64,000 bases of DNA, from assembly GCA_016744775.1 (NCBI GenBank), contig JADGDS010000002.1, positions 310,001 through 374,000 on the forward strand, read 5' to 3'. The notes under the pieces are model-generated. The model was not told the DNA's origin and did not search any database. It was given only the letters and a program-made list of their open reading frames with translations. Shown here one piece after another: positions 18,867-28,458 of this stretch. Made by a program: the position numbers and the translations under genes. This DNA is from Candidatus Marithrix sp. GTDB taxonomy: Bacteria; Pseudomonadota; Gammaproteobacteria; Beggiatoales; Beggiatoaceae. Every line of letters starts with the position of its first letter. Positions within the stretch are counted from its first letter, which is position 1.

Positions 18867-20465
18867 TTAATAAACAAAACTAAGTTCAAAATGAATACCT
18901 TTATCTTGTAAATTTTCATTATTTGCCTCTGGTATATTTTTTAATGCGTAACCCCAAAAAACTTGGCTACGAATATATTGATTTGGATGCCAACGCAATC
19001 CTAATCCTGCACTATATATATGTTTTAACTGTTCTTGTTCATTATTGTTATTGTTCCAAGCACGCCCATAATCAATGAATGGAATAAATTCTAATAACCT
19101 AGTAGTAATATTCATCATTTTTTTCAAAGAAATACGCCATTCTAATGAAGAAACTACACCATTATCACGAGTTAAAAAATTTTCTCTATAACCGCGCACC
19201 GAAGCAAAACCACCTATTGCAAATTTTTCTAAAGGCAATAAACTTTGATCTGATATTTGAACATCAGTTTTAAAAATAATATTGCTATTTGTAGTGAATT
19301 GTTTGACATACTGAAACTGCCCTAACCAACTAAAAAACTTACTATCAGGTGAACCATCATCATTAATAGTTGCTCCAAAAGCATCAATTCCAACATTAAA
19401 AACTGAACGAGCAGCAATAACATGTTTCTTGCCACGATTCAACCAATTTTGAGAAAAACGTATGACAGAAATGTTACTTTCACCAAAATTAACACCGGGA
19501 GAAAAAGAAAATGGTCTGCCTAATAAAAAACTTTTACTATTACGCTGCTCAAAATTTAATCCCAACTCCAACAATTCTTTAGGCTTATTAATGATAGGAT
19601 GACGCAAACCAATAGAATAAATTTTAGCATCACTTTCAATATTTAACTGATTAAATGGATATTCAATCACTTCAGAATCACTACGATCAATTCTAAAAGA
19701 TAAAGTAGTACCATGATAATTTAATGGAAAATCATATTTGACAGTATAATCTTTTAAACCTTTAGTTAAACCATAACGAACATATAAACTATCACCGCTA
19801 CCAGTTAAATTACGATGCCAGCCTTGAACTTCAGAACGATAAGCACCGATACTAGGAGAACGATAATTATTAAAATTAAATTGGAAACTATAAGGGCGAG
19901 CTTCTTTAACTTTCATCTTTAAAACCGCCTCACCCAAAACAGTGCCCGGTTTTAATTCGGCGTTAATCCGTTCTAACAACGGATCCTCCAACAACATTTG
20001 CAAACCATCCTGTAAATCTGTCAAATTCAAAGCTTGATTAGCCTGTACACGCGCCTTAATATAATCAGAATCTAAACGTTCATTACCAGAAACTTGCACC
20101 TCAACCAAGTTTCCCTCAACGATCTTAATTCTAATAATACCCTTATCAACAGCCTGATCAGGAAGAATAGCCCCAGAATTAATATAACCTTTATCGATAT
20201 AATGATTAGTAAGATCATTTTTTAATTGTTGCAATTGCTCAGGATTAATGTTTGTATTGAGATACTTTTTGATAACTTGGTTAAGTTCAGCATCAGAAAA
20301 AATCTGATTACCCTCAAATATAACTTTCTTAAGAAGAAGACTAGAAATAGAAGACAAAGAAGACTGATCAGGATCAAGATCAGGTAACTCAAACGCCGCT
20401 AAATTATGAAAAATAACAAAGTTTAGTATAATAAATGTGATTAAATATTTTTGTACTGATTTCAA
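18867..20465 (-). CDS. Two-partner secretion outer-membrane pore TpsB (ShlB/FhaC family)
   Basis: Of 532 residues, 1-24 form a signal peptide (ending NLAA). Two POTRA domains (about 47-120 and 122-195) bind the exoprotein, with the ShlB-type VDKGIIRIKIVEG motif, followed by a 16-strand barrel ending in Phe-Val-Tyr. The start is a TTG with AAGG 9 bases upstream, chosen because no ATG would leave a signal peptide. Its likely substrate is the TpsA-like gene at 26550-28457. The divergent CHAT gene starts about 70 bases away. The leader carries the 25-nt element also seen before rne. Confidence 0.92.
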   Translation of the reverse strand: MKSVQKYLITFIILNFVIFHNLAAFELPDLDPDQSSLSSISSLLLKKVIFEGNQIFSDAELNQVIKKYLNTNINPEQLQQLKNDLTNHYIDKGYINSGAILPDQAVDKGIIRIKIVEGNLVEVQVSGNERLDSDYIKARVQANQALNLTDLQDGLQMLLEDPLLERINAELKPGTVLGEAVLKMKVKEARPYSFQFNFNNYRSPSIGAYRSEVQGWHRNLTGSGDSLYVRYGLTKGLKDYTVKYDFPLNYHGTTLSFRIDRSDSEVIEYPFNQLNIESDAKIYSIGLRHPIINKPKELLELGLNFEQRNSKSFLLGRPFSFSPGVNFGESNISVIRFSQNWLNRGKKHVIAARSVFNVGIDAFGATINDDGSPDSKFFSWLGQFQYVKQFTTNSNIIFKTDVQISDQSLLPLEKFAIGGFASVRGYRENFLTRDNGVVSSLEWRISLKKMMNITTRLLEFIPFIDYGRAWNNNNNEQEQLKHIYSAGLGLRWHPNQYIRSQVFWGYALKNIPEANNENLQDKGIHFELSFVY

Positions 20466-20484
20466 AATTTTCTACCTTATGGGA
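20460..20484 (-). promoter_or_regulatory. 25-nt start-region element before tpsB, shared with rne
   Basis: On the minus strand, TCCCATAAGGTAGA, three bases, TTTTGAAA; 22 of 25 positions match 5368-5392. Here the AAGG is the probable ribosome binding site and TTG (20463-20465) is the start codon. Confidence 0.5.
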
Positions 20485-20534
20485 AAAAAAATACTATCAT
20501 AATTCAGAATGAATTTTAAATGGGATTAAATCAC

Positions 20535-22940
20535 ATGAAAAAATATTTATTATTAATAATATTAGTTTTTACTTATCAATTTACATCAGCGGCTGAATAC
20601 GGATTAAGCTATTTCAAACAAGGAAATTTTGAATATGCAGCGCAACATTGGGCTAAGACATTATCTAATATATCAGCTAAAAAGAATCCAAAAAGGTACA
20701 TAGACATATCACTACGTTTAGCAATGGCATATCATGCCTTGGGGCGTTTAAAGGATGCTTTACAAGTATTAAAATCAGCTAATAAAATTCATTATGATAA
20801 TATCAGTAAAGCTAATATAAAAATGCAGTTAAGTGATGTTTATCTAGCAATGCGCGATTTAAAAGTTTGTGAGATGAAAAAATCCTTAACAAAATTTAAA
20901 AAAGCTGAAAATTATCTTGATGACGCTCATAGATTAGCCAAGTGTGAAGATAATCCTCAACATCTATTGTTGTGTGCTAATATTTTGAATAGACAAGGTA
21001 ATATATTATTATTACCTAATATTTTAAATCCATATATTTCTCAAGGCAAAAAAGTTGAAAACTTTCAAAAAGCAGGAAAAAAATATTGTGAAAGTGCTAA
21101 ATTAGCTGATAGTAATGCAGGAGCATTATCAATATTTTGTCCAAATAATGATAAATCTACTAAAAAATCCTTAGATAAATTATTAAGCGCAAAAATATTT
21201 ATTAACCTTCTTAATGCCGCTGCACAATCTAATTCATTTAATAAATGGTTTATAGATGAACAAAAGAACCTAATACTTTTTCAATATATTAAAAAATTAG
21301 CTAATTCACATGATAAAAGTTTTGCTTTTATCAGTATAGCTAAAATTATGTTAAGGAAATCATTAGAAACTGAACAAAAAAAATATATCTATCAGGCTTT
21401 AACAAACGCTATCACCGTAGCTAGAACACACAACAATCATAAAGCAATTGCTTATGCAAAATTTTACCTTGCACAGCTTTATGCAAAAGATACACGTTAC
21501 AAAGAAGCTATTAAATTAATTAGAGAAGCTATATTTTATGCTCAAAAAAATCCTATTCCTTATACAGAACTTCAGATAGAAGTTTGGGGATATCCAGATC
21601 TATTATTTCGTTTAGAATGGCAACTAGGAAAATTTTTAAAAAAAGCCAAAAAACCATATCAAGAAGTAGCTTCTGCCTATGATCGCGCTAATACACATTT
21701 AGAATTAGTTCGTAAAACATATGCTAGCCTTTCACAAAAATTCCGTGATGATATTGAACATTTTTATTTTAATTGGATTGATTTATTACTTCAACGGCAA
21801 ACAATCACTGGTAATGAAACACAAAAATATTTAAAAAAGGTAATAGAAAAGATTGAATTATTTAAAGAAGCTGAAATACGCAATTATTTTGAGAACGATT
21901 GTATTACCGAAAAATTATCAGATACAATTGAAAATTTAGATCAATTACCAAAAAATGTCGCTGTGCTTTATCCGTTATTATTTGATGATCGTATTGAATT
22001 ATTAACTATGAATCGCGGTAAAATACAGCAGAAAACTATTCTTAAAAAACCAAATCTAAAAACATTAATTAATAAATTTCGTGAAAAATTAGCAACAAAC
22101 AAGAATGATTGGAAAACAAATGCACAAACTCTTTATAATTGGCTAATTAAACCAATAATTTTGGATAAGCAAATAGATACCTTAATAATTGTACCTAATA
22201 GCGTTTTTCGTAACATCCCTTTTGCTGCCTTACATGATGAAAAAACAAATCAGTTTTTAATTGAAAAATATGCACTTGTTATTTCTCCCGGAATAAAATT
22301 AACTCTTGCAACTAAAGTTATAAAACTTGATGATGTGCAAGCATTATTAAGTGGTTCAAAGAAGTTTATAGATGGTGCTGAACCACTGGAATATGTACCT
22401 AGAGAATTAAAGAGCATAGCCAAAATATTAAAAGCTCAGACAGATATAATTCTAAATGAAGATTTTAGATTGAAAAAAGTAAAAAAAATGCTTAATTCTT
22501 CACCTTATTCTATTCTTCACTTTGCAACTCATGGGCAATTTAAACATGATCTAAGTCAAACCTTTTTACGCACGTATGATGGTAAAATAACAATGGATGA
22601 TTTGGAAGAATTGATTAATATAAATAAAAAATTGAAACGAAAACAAATAGAATTGCTCACTTTAAGCGCATGTGAAACTGCTCTAGGAGATGATCGTGCC
22701 GCGCTTGGGCTAGCAGGTATTGCGATAAAGACAGGTGTTCCTAGTGTGTTAGCAACATTATGGAAAGTAAATGATCAATCAACACAAAACATAATCGTTG
22801 AATTTTATAGACAATTAAAAGAAAATAAGCTCAGCAAAGCAAAGGCTTTACAACAGGCTCAAAAAAAATTGTTGAAAATAGAAAAATATAAACACCCTTA
22901 TTATTGGGCACCATTTATATTAATAGGAAATTATAGTTAA
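20535..22940 (+). CDS. Secreted CHAT-domain protein with TPR repeats
   Basis: From the ATG at 20535 (GGGA upstream; a start at 20520 adds five residues before the signal peptide) the protein has 801 residues. A signal peptide (ending FTSAA) is followed by TPR-like helical repeats (to ~430) and a C-terminal CHAT peptidase domain (about 530-800). The CHAT domain has the caspase-type His in HFATHGQ and Cys in LSACETALGDD. CHAT proteins with TPRs are proteases or scaffolds related to caspases and separases. Divergence from tpsB and the signal peptide suggest it works on the exported TPS products or other envelope targets. Confidence 0.9.
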   Translation: MKKYLLLIILVFTYQFTSAAEYGLSYFKQGNFEYAAQHWAKTLSNISAKKNPKRYIDISLRLAMAYHALGRLKDALQVLKSANKIHYDNISKANIKMQLSDVYLAMRDLKVCEMKKSLTKFKKAENYLDDAHRLAKCEDNPQHLLLCANILNRQGNILLLPNILNPYISQGKKVENFQKAGKKYCESAKLADSNAGALSIFCPNNDKSTKKSLDKLLSAKIFINLLNAAAQSNSFNKWFIDEQKNLILFQYIKKLANSHDKSFAFISIAKIMLRKSLETEQKKYIYQALTNAITVARTHNNHKAIAYAKFYLAQLYAKDTRYKEAIKLIREAIFYAQKNPIPYTELQIEVWGYPDLLFRLEWQLGKFLKKAKKPYQEVASAYDRANTHLELVRKTYASLSQKFRDDIEHFYFNWIDLLLQRQTITGNETQKYLKKVIEKIELFKEAEIRNYFENDCITEKLSDTIENLDQLPKNVAVLYPLLFDDRIELLTMNRGKIQQKTILKKPNLKTLINKFREKLATNKNDWKTNAQTLYNWLIKPIILDKQIDTLIIVPNSVFRNIPFAALHDEKTNQFLIEKYALVISPGIKLTLATKVIKLDDVQALLSGSKKFIDGAEPLEYVPRELKSIAKILKAQTDIILNEDFRLKKVKKMLNSSPYSILHFATHGQFKHDLSQTFLRTYDGKITMDDLEELININKKLKRKQIELLTLSACETALGDDRAALGLAGIAIKTGVPSVLATLWKVNDQSTQNIIVEFYRQLKENKLSKAKALQQAQKKLLKIEKYKHPYYWAPFILIGNYS

Positions 22941-22954
22941 AGGAATTATCTATT

Positions 22955-22988
22955 TGGAGTTCAAAGCAAAGCTTTGCTTTGAACTCCA
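22955..22988. repeat. 34-bp perfect palindrome
   Basis: The sequence is fully self-complementary with no loop (half-site TGGAGTTCAAAGCAAAG). It is a relative of the inverted repeat at 17057-17111. It lies between the convergent CHAT gene and the broken vapC, where it may act as a terminator. Confidence 0.92.
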
Positions 22989-23016
22989 GATTGTTGCTAT
23001 TTGTGTGTCACATTAG

Positions 23017-23359
23017 TTAATAATATTTTTTACAAGACCAGTTTTCTATCTTTAATGTTTCAATTCTTTTAAAATGACTTAGATTATTTGTCACCATAAT
23101 AAAGTTATTTTCTAAAGCTATTCCAGCTATTAATAAATCTATGTCATCAACAGGTGTTCCTTTTTTACGCAAATCTGCATAGATTTTTGCCGATATTTTA
23201 GTTGATTCTGTGGTTAAAGGTATGATGTTATTTTGTGATGCAAATTCTAAAATTAATTTCATTATATTCATCAAGGTAAACTTTGAAATTTTGTTTAACT
23301 TTTTTATTGCCTTTGAAAAACATAGATAAAATATCAGTATCAATCAATGCTGGCTTCAT
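23017..23359 (-). pseudogene. VapC-type PIN toxin, disrupted
   Basis: From the ATG at 23359 a PIN-domain start (MKPALIDTDILSMFFKGN, with the catalytic Asp7) reads for 41 codons and then stops. The matching C-terminal half (TPVDDIDLLIAGIALENN with acidic residues, then FIMVTNNLSHF) lies in another frame and ends at 23017. The piece that should join them, about 20-25 residues around the second acidic residue, is missing. A deletion with frameshift has inactivated the toxin. Confidence 0.85.
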
Positions 23360-23606
23360 TATTTCTCCTACCACTGAAAGCCTTTTTACGGCGTTTTACT
23401 ATATCTAACATATAATCATCGAATACCTCGTCATCCATTTCTTTCCATGATCCTGCATAAGATAATAATTCTTTTGTATTTTTGGTTTCGACTTTTTGAG
23501 TGCCTAGCCTGAAATAGTGAATAAAATTATATACTTCTAAAATTTTATCATCAGGTATTAGATCAATTTCATTGATTAATTCTCGTTTTATCATTTGTAG
23601 TGACAC
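23340..23606 (-). CDS. VapB-like antitoxin
   Basis: This 88-residue protein has an N-terminal helical segment (ELINEIDLIPDDKILEVYNFIHYF) typical of antitoxins paired with PIN toxins. A C-terminal charged tail binds the toxin. Its 3' end overlaps the vapC start by 20 bases, the normal arrangement. Since the toxin is broken, the antitoxin is now without its cognate partner. Confidence 0.75.
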   Translation of the reverse strand: MSLQMIKRELINEIDLIPDDKILEVYNFIHYFRLGTQKVETKNTKELLSYAGSWKEMDDEVFDDYMLDIVKRRKKAFSGRRNNEASID

Positions 23607-23635
23607 TAGCTAATTCCTCATATTTACATTAATCA

Positions 23636-24520
23636 TTAATTAATTCCACAAGTTGATAATATTTTTTTATCTCCACCACCAGCGATGATTTGATAAATTT
23701 CAAAATCCCATTGACTATTTTTGTGTTGTTTATGTCTAAACATTGCAGCACAAGCAAATCGCTTATCTTTGTGGTTTTTAATTTGTCGTTTCTCTTTATA
23801 ATTTAATTTAAAGCTTGGTAATTTACCAATTACAGTAAATTCCTTGCTTGTTTTATTACCATCATTATCGCTGACAATCATTGAGTAAATTCCACCAACT
23901 TCTAATTTAAGTTGCTGCATACTAAATCTTGCGATATTTTTATTTGTTTTATTACTCCATTTTTCAATAATCCACCATTTTTTTTGAGTTTCTATATTTT
24001 TTCTTTGTATAGTAACAGTATAAGGTGCTTTTCCGCCTCGCCAAGCTAAATGTACAGTCTTTTTATCTGCTTTGAGTTTAGTCTGATTTGTTAGTAAAGG
24101 TATAGTTGGAGGATAATTCCCTCTAGTAGCTGCTATCCTTTTCTCTTCATCAGAAGCTTCCCACAAACCTCCCCACCAATCTGAAAATACAGATAGCATA
24201 TTTCCAAAAATACTTGCATCTGAACGAATATGTTTTACTTGATAGGTTTTATCATAATAATAACGAGTGATATTTTTATTACCCAATATCAAGTTGATAG
24301 AACTACCATAACGATGAACACTGATTTTATCACCCACATATAGCGGCTTATTGTATTCTACACGTTCTCGTTTTCCATTACGAGTCAATTTAAAATCACT
24401 GGGTGAACCTTTATATGAAACAATATAACCCATCATTTTTGCGGCTGATGCGGGGGTTATATAAAAAAATAAGACTATAAAAAATAACGAATACGAGATT
24501 TTAGTATTTAAGTTTTGCAT
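23636..24520 (-). CDS. Secreted protein of unknown function in the TPS cluster
   Basis: Of 294 residues, 1-26 are a signal peptide (ending PASA). Residues ~30-90 resemble a FecR-like beta domain (a G-x-x-S-x-x-L-x-x-G-x pattern with GDKISVHRYGSS). Residues ~135-230 look like an Ig/fibronectin-type domain. AGGATATT precedes the ATG. It is 10 bases downstream of the CHASE2 gene, so the two are probably co-transcribed. FecR-like plus CHASE2 pairing is seen in other TPS-linked loci; the exact job here is unknown. Confidence 0.6.
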   Translation of the reverse strand: MQNLNTKISYSLFFIVLFFYITPASAAKMMGYIVSYKGSPSDFKLTRNGKRERVEYNKPLYVGDKISVHRYGSSINLILGNKNITRYYYDKTYQVKHIRSDASIFGNMLSVFSDWWGGLWEASDEEKRIAATRGNYPPTIPLLTNQTKLKADKKTVHLAWRGGKAPYTVTIQRKNIETQKKWWIIEKWSNKTNKNIARFSMQQLKLEVGGIYSMIVSDNDGNKTSKEFTVIGKLPSFKLNYKEKRQIKNHKDKRFACAAMFRHKQHKNSQWDFEIYQIIAGGGDKKILSTCGIN

Positions 24521-24530
24521 TTTTAATATC

Positions 24531-25988
24531 CTAATTCATTTGAAGATGTTCACGTAGCATCTCGTTTAATTGCACTGCTACTAAAGGTAGTGCTAAATTT
24601 AACCAAATACCATGACTAAACAATATAATACTTAATGGTATTACCACCATAATAATTATACTAACAATTACAAGATTCCAAATATAATTTAACTTTATTC
24701 TAATGTAACTTATTATAAAGATACATACAATAATGAAAATTAATTGATAGATAATTGATAAGGATTGAATAGAATTATATTCTAATAAAGTATGAATTGC
24801 ATTAATTATGATGAGAGAACCGGGTATCTTATCTAAAGGCGTTAAATGAATATCACCTCCATCACGATAACTACCACCTATAATTACGATATTATCTGTT
24901 AGTGGTTCTAAACTAGTTTGAGGCTTTGATTCAGCATAAGCTTGCGCTGAAAAAATTGTTACAATTGGTTTATCCTTCTCATCATACACAATATACGGTA
25001 AACTAGGTGCTTGATCTTCAACTAGCCAAGGCATACTATACATAATTCGTTGATTAACACCGCGTATATTGGTACTAATATTCATACCACAAAACTGGAT
25101 ATCAGATGGTTTTTTACTAGTATTCTGCTCACTACAATTATTAGGCTGGAATGTTTGTAAGGCTTGTTCTATTTCTGTAGTACAATTTTTAATTACACCC
25201 ATAGCTAACAATTCAATTGCAGGAATAACTACTGGTTGTTGAACATTGTTACAAGCAGTTTCCCATAAACTCCAACGTCTAATCACTTTATCTTCAGACT
25301 GATAAAAATGTGCCGATGCCCATTGTAAATAAGGTGCTGATTTTTCATTAATTACTTCCTCTAAAAAACCAGCTCGTATAACTGGAATAGTACTAGATTT
25401 AACACTAAAATTACGAATAAAAATAATAGTTGGACAATCTGACTGCGAAGTTTTACATTTAGTTACATATTCAGATAAATATGTTTTCAATTCTTGATCA
25501 TTAGGATGTAATTGTGATTTCTCAACTGGTGTTGCTTGACTAAGATCAACATCAACTAATATTAAACGCGCTTTAGATTTAACCGCAGCATCAATAAGAT
25601 TTTTTAAACGATTTCGTGGTGTAAATAATGGTTCACCCCAAGCATGATAAGTATTATCATCAATATCTAAAAATACAAATGCAGAGATATTTTTATTTTC
25701 TTTTATGGATGTAAATTTTTGCTTTAAATACATTATACCATCCATACTAGCATCTTCTTCATTCATCAACCAAGGCAAATCCTTAAAAAAGATTAACAAT
25801 AAAAATATGCTTAAGCCAAAAATTGTATTAAGTATAAATTTACGAATAATTCTTTTGTTTGGTAAAACATCCCATTTTTTTTTGATATATGGTATATATA
25901 AAACTACTTTAGTTATACCGCGAACGAACCAATTCCAAAGCCAAAATAAAATCGGTAATAGTAAAATTAATAATAAATAACGTAGCAT
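24531..25988 (-). CDS. CHASE2-domain membrane protein without output domain
   Basis: This 485-residue protein has N-terminal transmembrane segments at about 1-20 and 48-68, then an extracytoplasmic CHASE2 sensor domain (about 80-395) with FVFLDIDDNTYHAWGEP and the late IVIIGGSYRDGGDIHLTP motif. Three C-terminal transmembrane helices span about 405-475. CHASE2 usually precedes a kinase, cyclase or similar output, but this one ends ten residues after the last helix, so any signalling must go through another protein. It is next to the FecR-like gene and downstream of a BrnTA pair. Confidence 0.85.
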   Translation of the reverse strand: MLRYLLLILLLPILFWLWNWFVRGITKVVLYIPYIKKKWDVLPNKRIIRKFILNTIFGLSIFLLLIFFKDLPWLMNEEDASMDGIMYLKQKFTSIKENKNISAFVFLDIDDNTYHAWGEPLFTPRNRLKNLIDAAVKSKARLILVDVDLSQATPVEKSQLHPNDQELKTYLSEYVTKCKTSQSDCPTIIFIRNFSVKSSTIPVIRAGFLEEVINEKSAPYLQWASAHFYQSEDKVIRRWSLWETACNNVQQPVVIPAIELLAMGVIKNCTTEIEQALQTFQPNNCSEQNTSKKPSDIQFCGMNISTNIRGVNQRIMYSMPWLVEDQAPSLPYIVYDEKDKPIVTIFSAQAYAESKPQTSLEPLTDNIVIIGGSYRDGGDIHLTPLDKIPGSLIIINAIHTLLEYNSIQSLSIIYQLIFIIVCIFIISYIRIKLNYIWNLVIVSIIIMVVIPLSIILFSHGIWLNLALPLVAVQLNEMLREHLQMN

Positions 25989-26002
25989 ATATTACTGCTC
26001 CT

Positions 26003-26275
26003 TTATGATAAAGATTTAACAATATGAACTTGATTAATTTTTTCTTGAATCCATAAGTTCAATAATGTTTCTTCACTGATTCCATGTTGCTTTGCGATTT
26101 GTTTGACTTTTATAAAAAGATGTTTATCTAATGGAAAATATTTACGTTGAGATGTGATGTTTACATTAAAATCTACATTAGTTTGTTCTCCAAATTCTGT
26201 AGCATCATGTTTATCCCAAAATTCACCTATATCTTGGTAACTATTAGCATTTGAAGTTGGTGTTTTATCTGACAT
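26003..26275 (-). CDS. BrnA/CopG-type antitoxin
   Basis: This 90-residue protein has an EFWDKHDATEF motif typical of CopG-like antitoxins that follow BrnT toxins. A C-terminal ribbon-helix-helix-like segment (PLDKHLFIKVKQIAKQHGISEETLL) follows. The start overlaps the toxin gene by 11 bases, with the toxin first, as in brnTA operons. It probably represses its own operon and neutralises BrnT. Confidence 0.85.
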   Translation of the reverse strand: MSDKTPTSNANSYQDIGEFWDKHDATEFGEQTNVDFNVNITSQRKYFPLDKHLFIKVKQIAKQHGISEETLLNLWIQEKINQVHIVKSLS

Positions 26276-26546
26276 ATTTTTTCCTTTCTTTTGCTGACAT
26301 ATCTCTTGCGGAAACTATTATGGCTCGTTTGTCTTGTGTATATACAAAAAAGATACTTAAAAAACGATTTGTATTGGTTTTGCCAAAAGCAGCATATACA
26401 TCTTCTCCAGATTTATAACCTTTTTCTTTATATTGAAATATAGGTTTATTTTCAAGTACTTCAATAACTTCTTGTTCCTCCACATTATGTTTCCAGATAA
26501 GTTTTTCGACAATATCTTCGAGCCATATTAATCTATTTATTTTCAT
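26265..26546 (-). CDS. brnT: BrnT-type ribonuclease toxin
   Basis: This 93-residue protein resembles BrnT toxins, with a WKHNVEEQEVIEVLENKP-like N-terminal part and the conserved C-terminal IIVSARDMSAKERKKY. BrnT cleaves RNA and is neutralised by BrnA. It lies 3 bases downstream of the TpsA stop codon, so the pair has probably settled in the middle of the surface operon. Confidence 0.88.
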   Translation of the reverse strand: MKINRLIWLEDIVEKLIWKHNVEEQEVIEVLENKPIFQYKEKGYKSGEDVYAAFGKTNTNRFLSIFFVYTQDKRAIIVSARDMSAKERKKYVR

Positions 26547-26549
26547 ATT

Positions 26550-28457
26550 TTATGGAATATAATAATGAATTTTCAAGTCATTATCAAAAGCTTGTGGCAA
26601 TGAATCTCTGCTTGTCACAATAAATTGACCTAACTCTTCTTTACTTAATCCACATCTATCCAATGAGAATTCTTGTAGTTTTAATTTATTTACAGGTAAT
26701 AGTATCGGTTCTTTAAAATTCTCGTCTGGTGAATGAATATTAATTTCACCATCTACACCTAATTCTGAAGAGGCATCTATGATGCTATCACTGGATTTAA
26801 TAAATAGATCTGCAATAATACGAATATTGCCACCATTTCCAGCATAAGCATTAGTGCGTAATTCAGAATTATTAAGAATAAAAAATTTCGGATTCTCAAT
26901 AGTCAAATTACCACCATGATCTTCCGGTTTTGTACCAAATGTTTCTGCCGTAATCCAACTATCATTAACAAGATTAATCTTATTATTTATAGATAATTTT
27001 ATATTTCCACCACCTGCTTGGGCGGCTAAAGATGCAATCAAGCATTCATTGTTTAGCGACAAAGTCTCACTTTTAATATTAATCGCCCCTGCATTTCCTT
27101 CTCCAAGAGAAGCAGTTTGAATTTGACTTGCATTATTTAATGCGATATTTTGGGCTTGTAAGCTAATATCGCCTGCTTTACCACTTGATTGTTCATAACT
27201 TCCTGTTGAAATACTACTTTGATTTAACAATGTTAAATTATTGGCAGTTATATTAATAAAACCTCCTTTACCAGAACTGACTGTACTAGTATTTATAAAT
27301 CCACCATTTTGTAAATTGATTTCTTGAGCTTTAATAATAATACTACCTGCATCTCCATTACCTTTAGTAGCCGCTTGTATTAAAGCGGAATTTATTTCTA
27401 AACTAGCTGCTTCAATGTCTATTATTCCTCCAGTGCCAGTATTAAAATTATTAGTAGCAATAGTACTTAAACTGTCAAGTCGAAGAATATTTGTTACTCT
27501 AAAATTAATATATCCTCCTTGATTGCTTCCTTCATTATCCGCTGTTATTCTAGCTCCATTACTTAAGTTCATATCGCCATCAATAAATATATCTATTTTT
27601 GATGAATTATCACCCTTAGTATCAGCAAAAATATATCCTGTATCTGATAAAAATTTTCCAGCACGAATGAATATCTCTCCATTTCCTTTAGAACTAGTAA
27701 CATCAACATTAGCAACATCAAATGATTTAAGAAATGCAGGATTAGATTCTGATAATGTTATGTTTCCTAATTTGTCAAAATTTTTTAGTGCTAAATCATC
27801 TAATAAAACTTCACCTTTTGATGCAACTGCTGCAAGATTAATCCTTCCACCGCTAGCTAACAAAACACTATCATAAATTTCTAAATCTCCGCCAATTATA
27901 GATAAAGTTTGTTCGTCTGGTACTTTTAAATAGTTGCCTTGAATAGTTATAGGCGAAATATTTGTATCTAAAAAACCAAAAGCTGAAGGTGGTGCAATTG
28001 TCAAATTAGAATCACTAGGATTAGTGGCAGCAAAGCTTCCTGTTTTTCCTAAACCTATATAATCAGCAGTAGTAGCATGAAAAGAACCATTGACATTTAA
28101 ACTAGCATTTCTACCAAATAATAATCCATTGGGATTTATTAAAAATAAATTTGCATTAGAATTCAATTTTCCATTAATAATAGAACCATTATTTCCAGTA
28201 ACTCGCGCTAAGATATTATTTACTGAATCATGGCTAGTGAAAGTAGCAGTTTCACCATTAAAAATATTAAAATCTTGAAAACTATGAAATAAGTTTCCAC
28301 CAATTTGCAGACCCAAACTGTCATTAATGAAAAAATCTGAACCCTCTAAGGAAGTTGCTTTTCCTAGAGTGCCATCTGTTATTATTTCTGCTTTTAGTGT
28401 TAAACTTACTACTAGTAAGTTTATAATCACTAATATTCTTTTTGTTGACACAAGCAT
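26550..28457 (-). CDS. TpsA-type exoprotein (filamentous hemagglutinin N-terminal domain)
   Basis: Of 635 residues, 1-23 are a signal peptide. A TPS (haemagglutinin-activity) domain at ~25-190 has the FLINPNGLLFGRNASLNVNG motif region, and the rest is a right-handed beta-helix of repeating short strands (GNAGAINIK, GKGGFINIT-type turns). At this size it is a short TpsA; adhesins are often thousands of residues. The C-terminal ~45 residues (with a cysteine, DRCGLSKEE) resemble other short cyanobacterial/Thiotrichales TpsA ends. Export is expected through the TpsB pore at 18867-20465. Confidence 0.9.
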   Translation of the reverse strand: MLVSTKRILVIINLLVVSLTLKAEIITDGTLGKATSLEGSDFFINDSLGLQIGGNLFHSFQDFNIFNGETATFTSHDSVNNILARVTGNNGSIINGKLNSNANLFLINPNGLLFGRNASLNVNGSFHATTADYIGLGKTGSFAATNPSDSNLTIAPPSAFGFLDTNISPITIQGNYLKVPDEQTLSIIGGDLEIYDSVLLASGGRINLAAVASKGEVLLDDLALKNFDKLGNITLSESNPAFLKSFDVANVDVTSSKGNGEIFIRAGKFLSDTGYIFADTKGDNSSKIDIFIDGDMNLSNGARITADNEGSNQGGYINFRVTNILRLDSLSTIATNNFNTGTGGIIDIEAASLEINSALIQAATKGNGDAGSIIIKAQEINLQNGGFINTSTVSSGKGGFINITANNLTLLNQSSISTGSYEQSSGKAGDISLQAQNIALNNASQIQTASLGEGNAGAINIKSETLSLNNECLIASLAAQAGGGNIKLSINNKINLVNDSWITAETFGTKPEDHGGNLTIENPKFFILNNSELRTNAYAGNGGNIRIIADLFIKSSDSIIDASSELGVDGEINIHSPDENFKEPILLPVNKLKLQEFSLDRCGLSKEELGQFIVTSRDSLPQAFDNDLKIHYYIP

Positions 28458-28458
28458 A

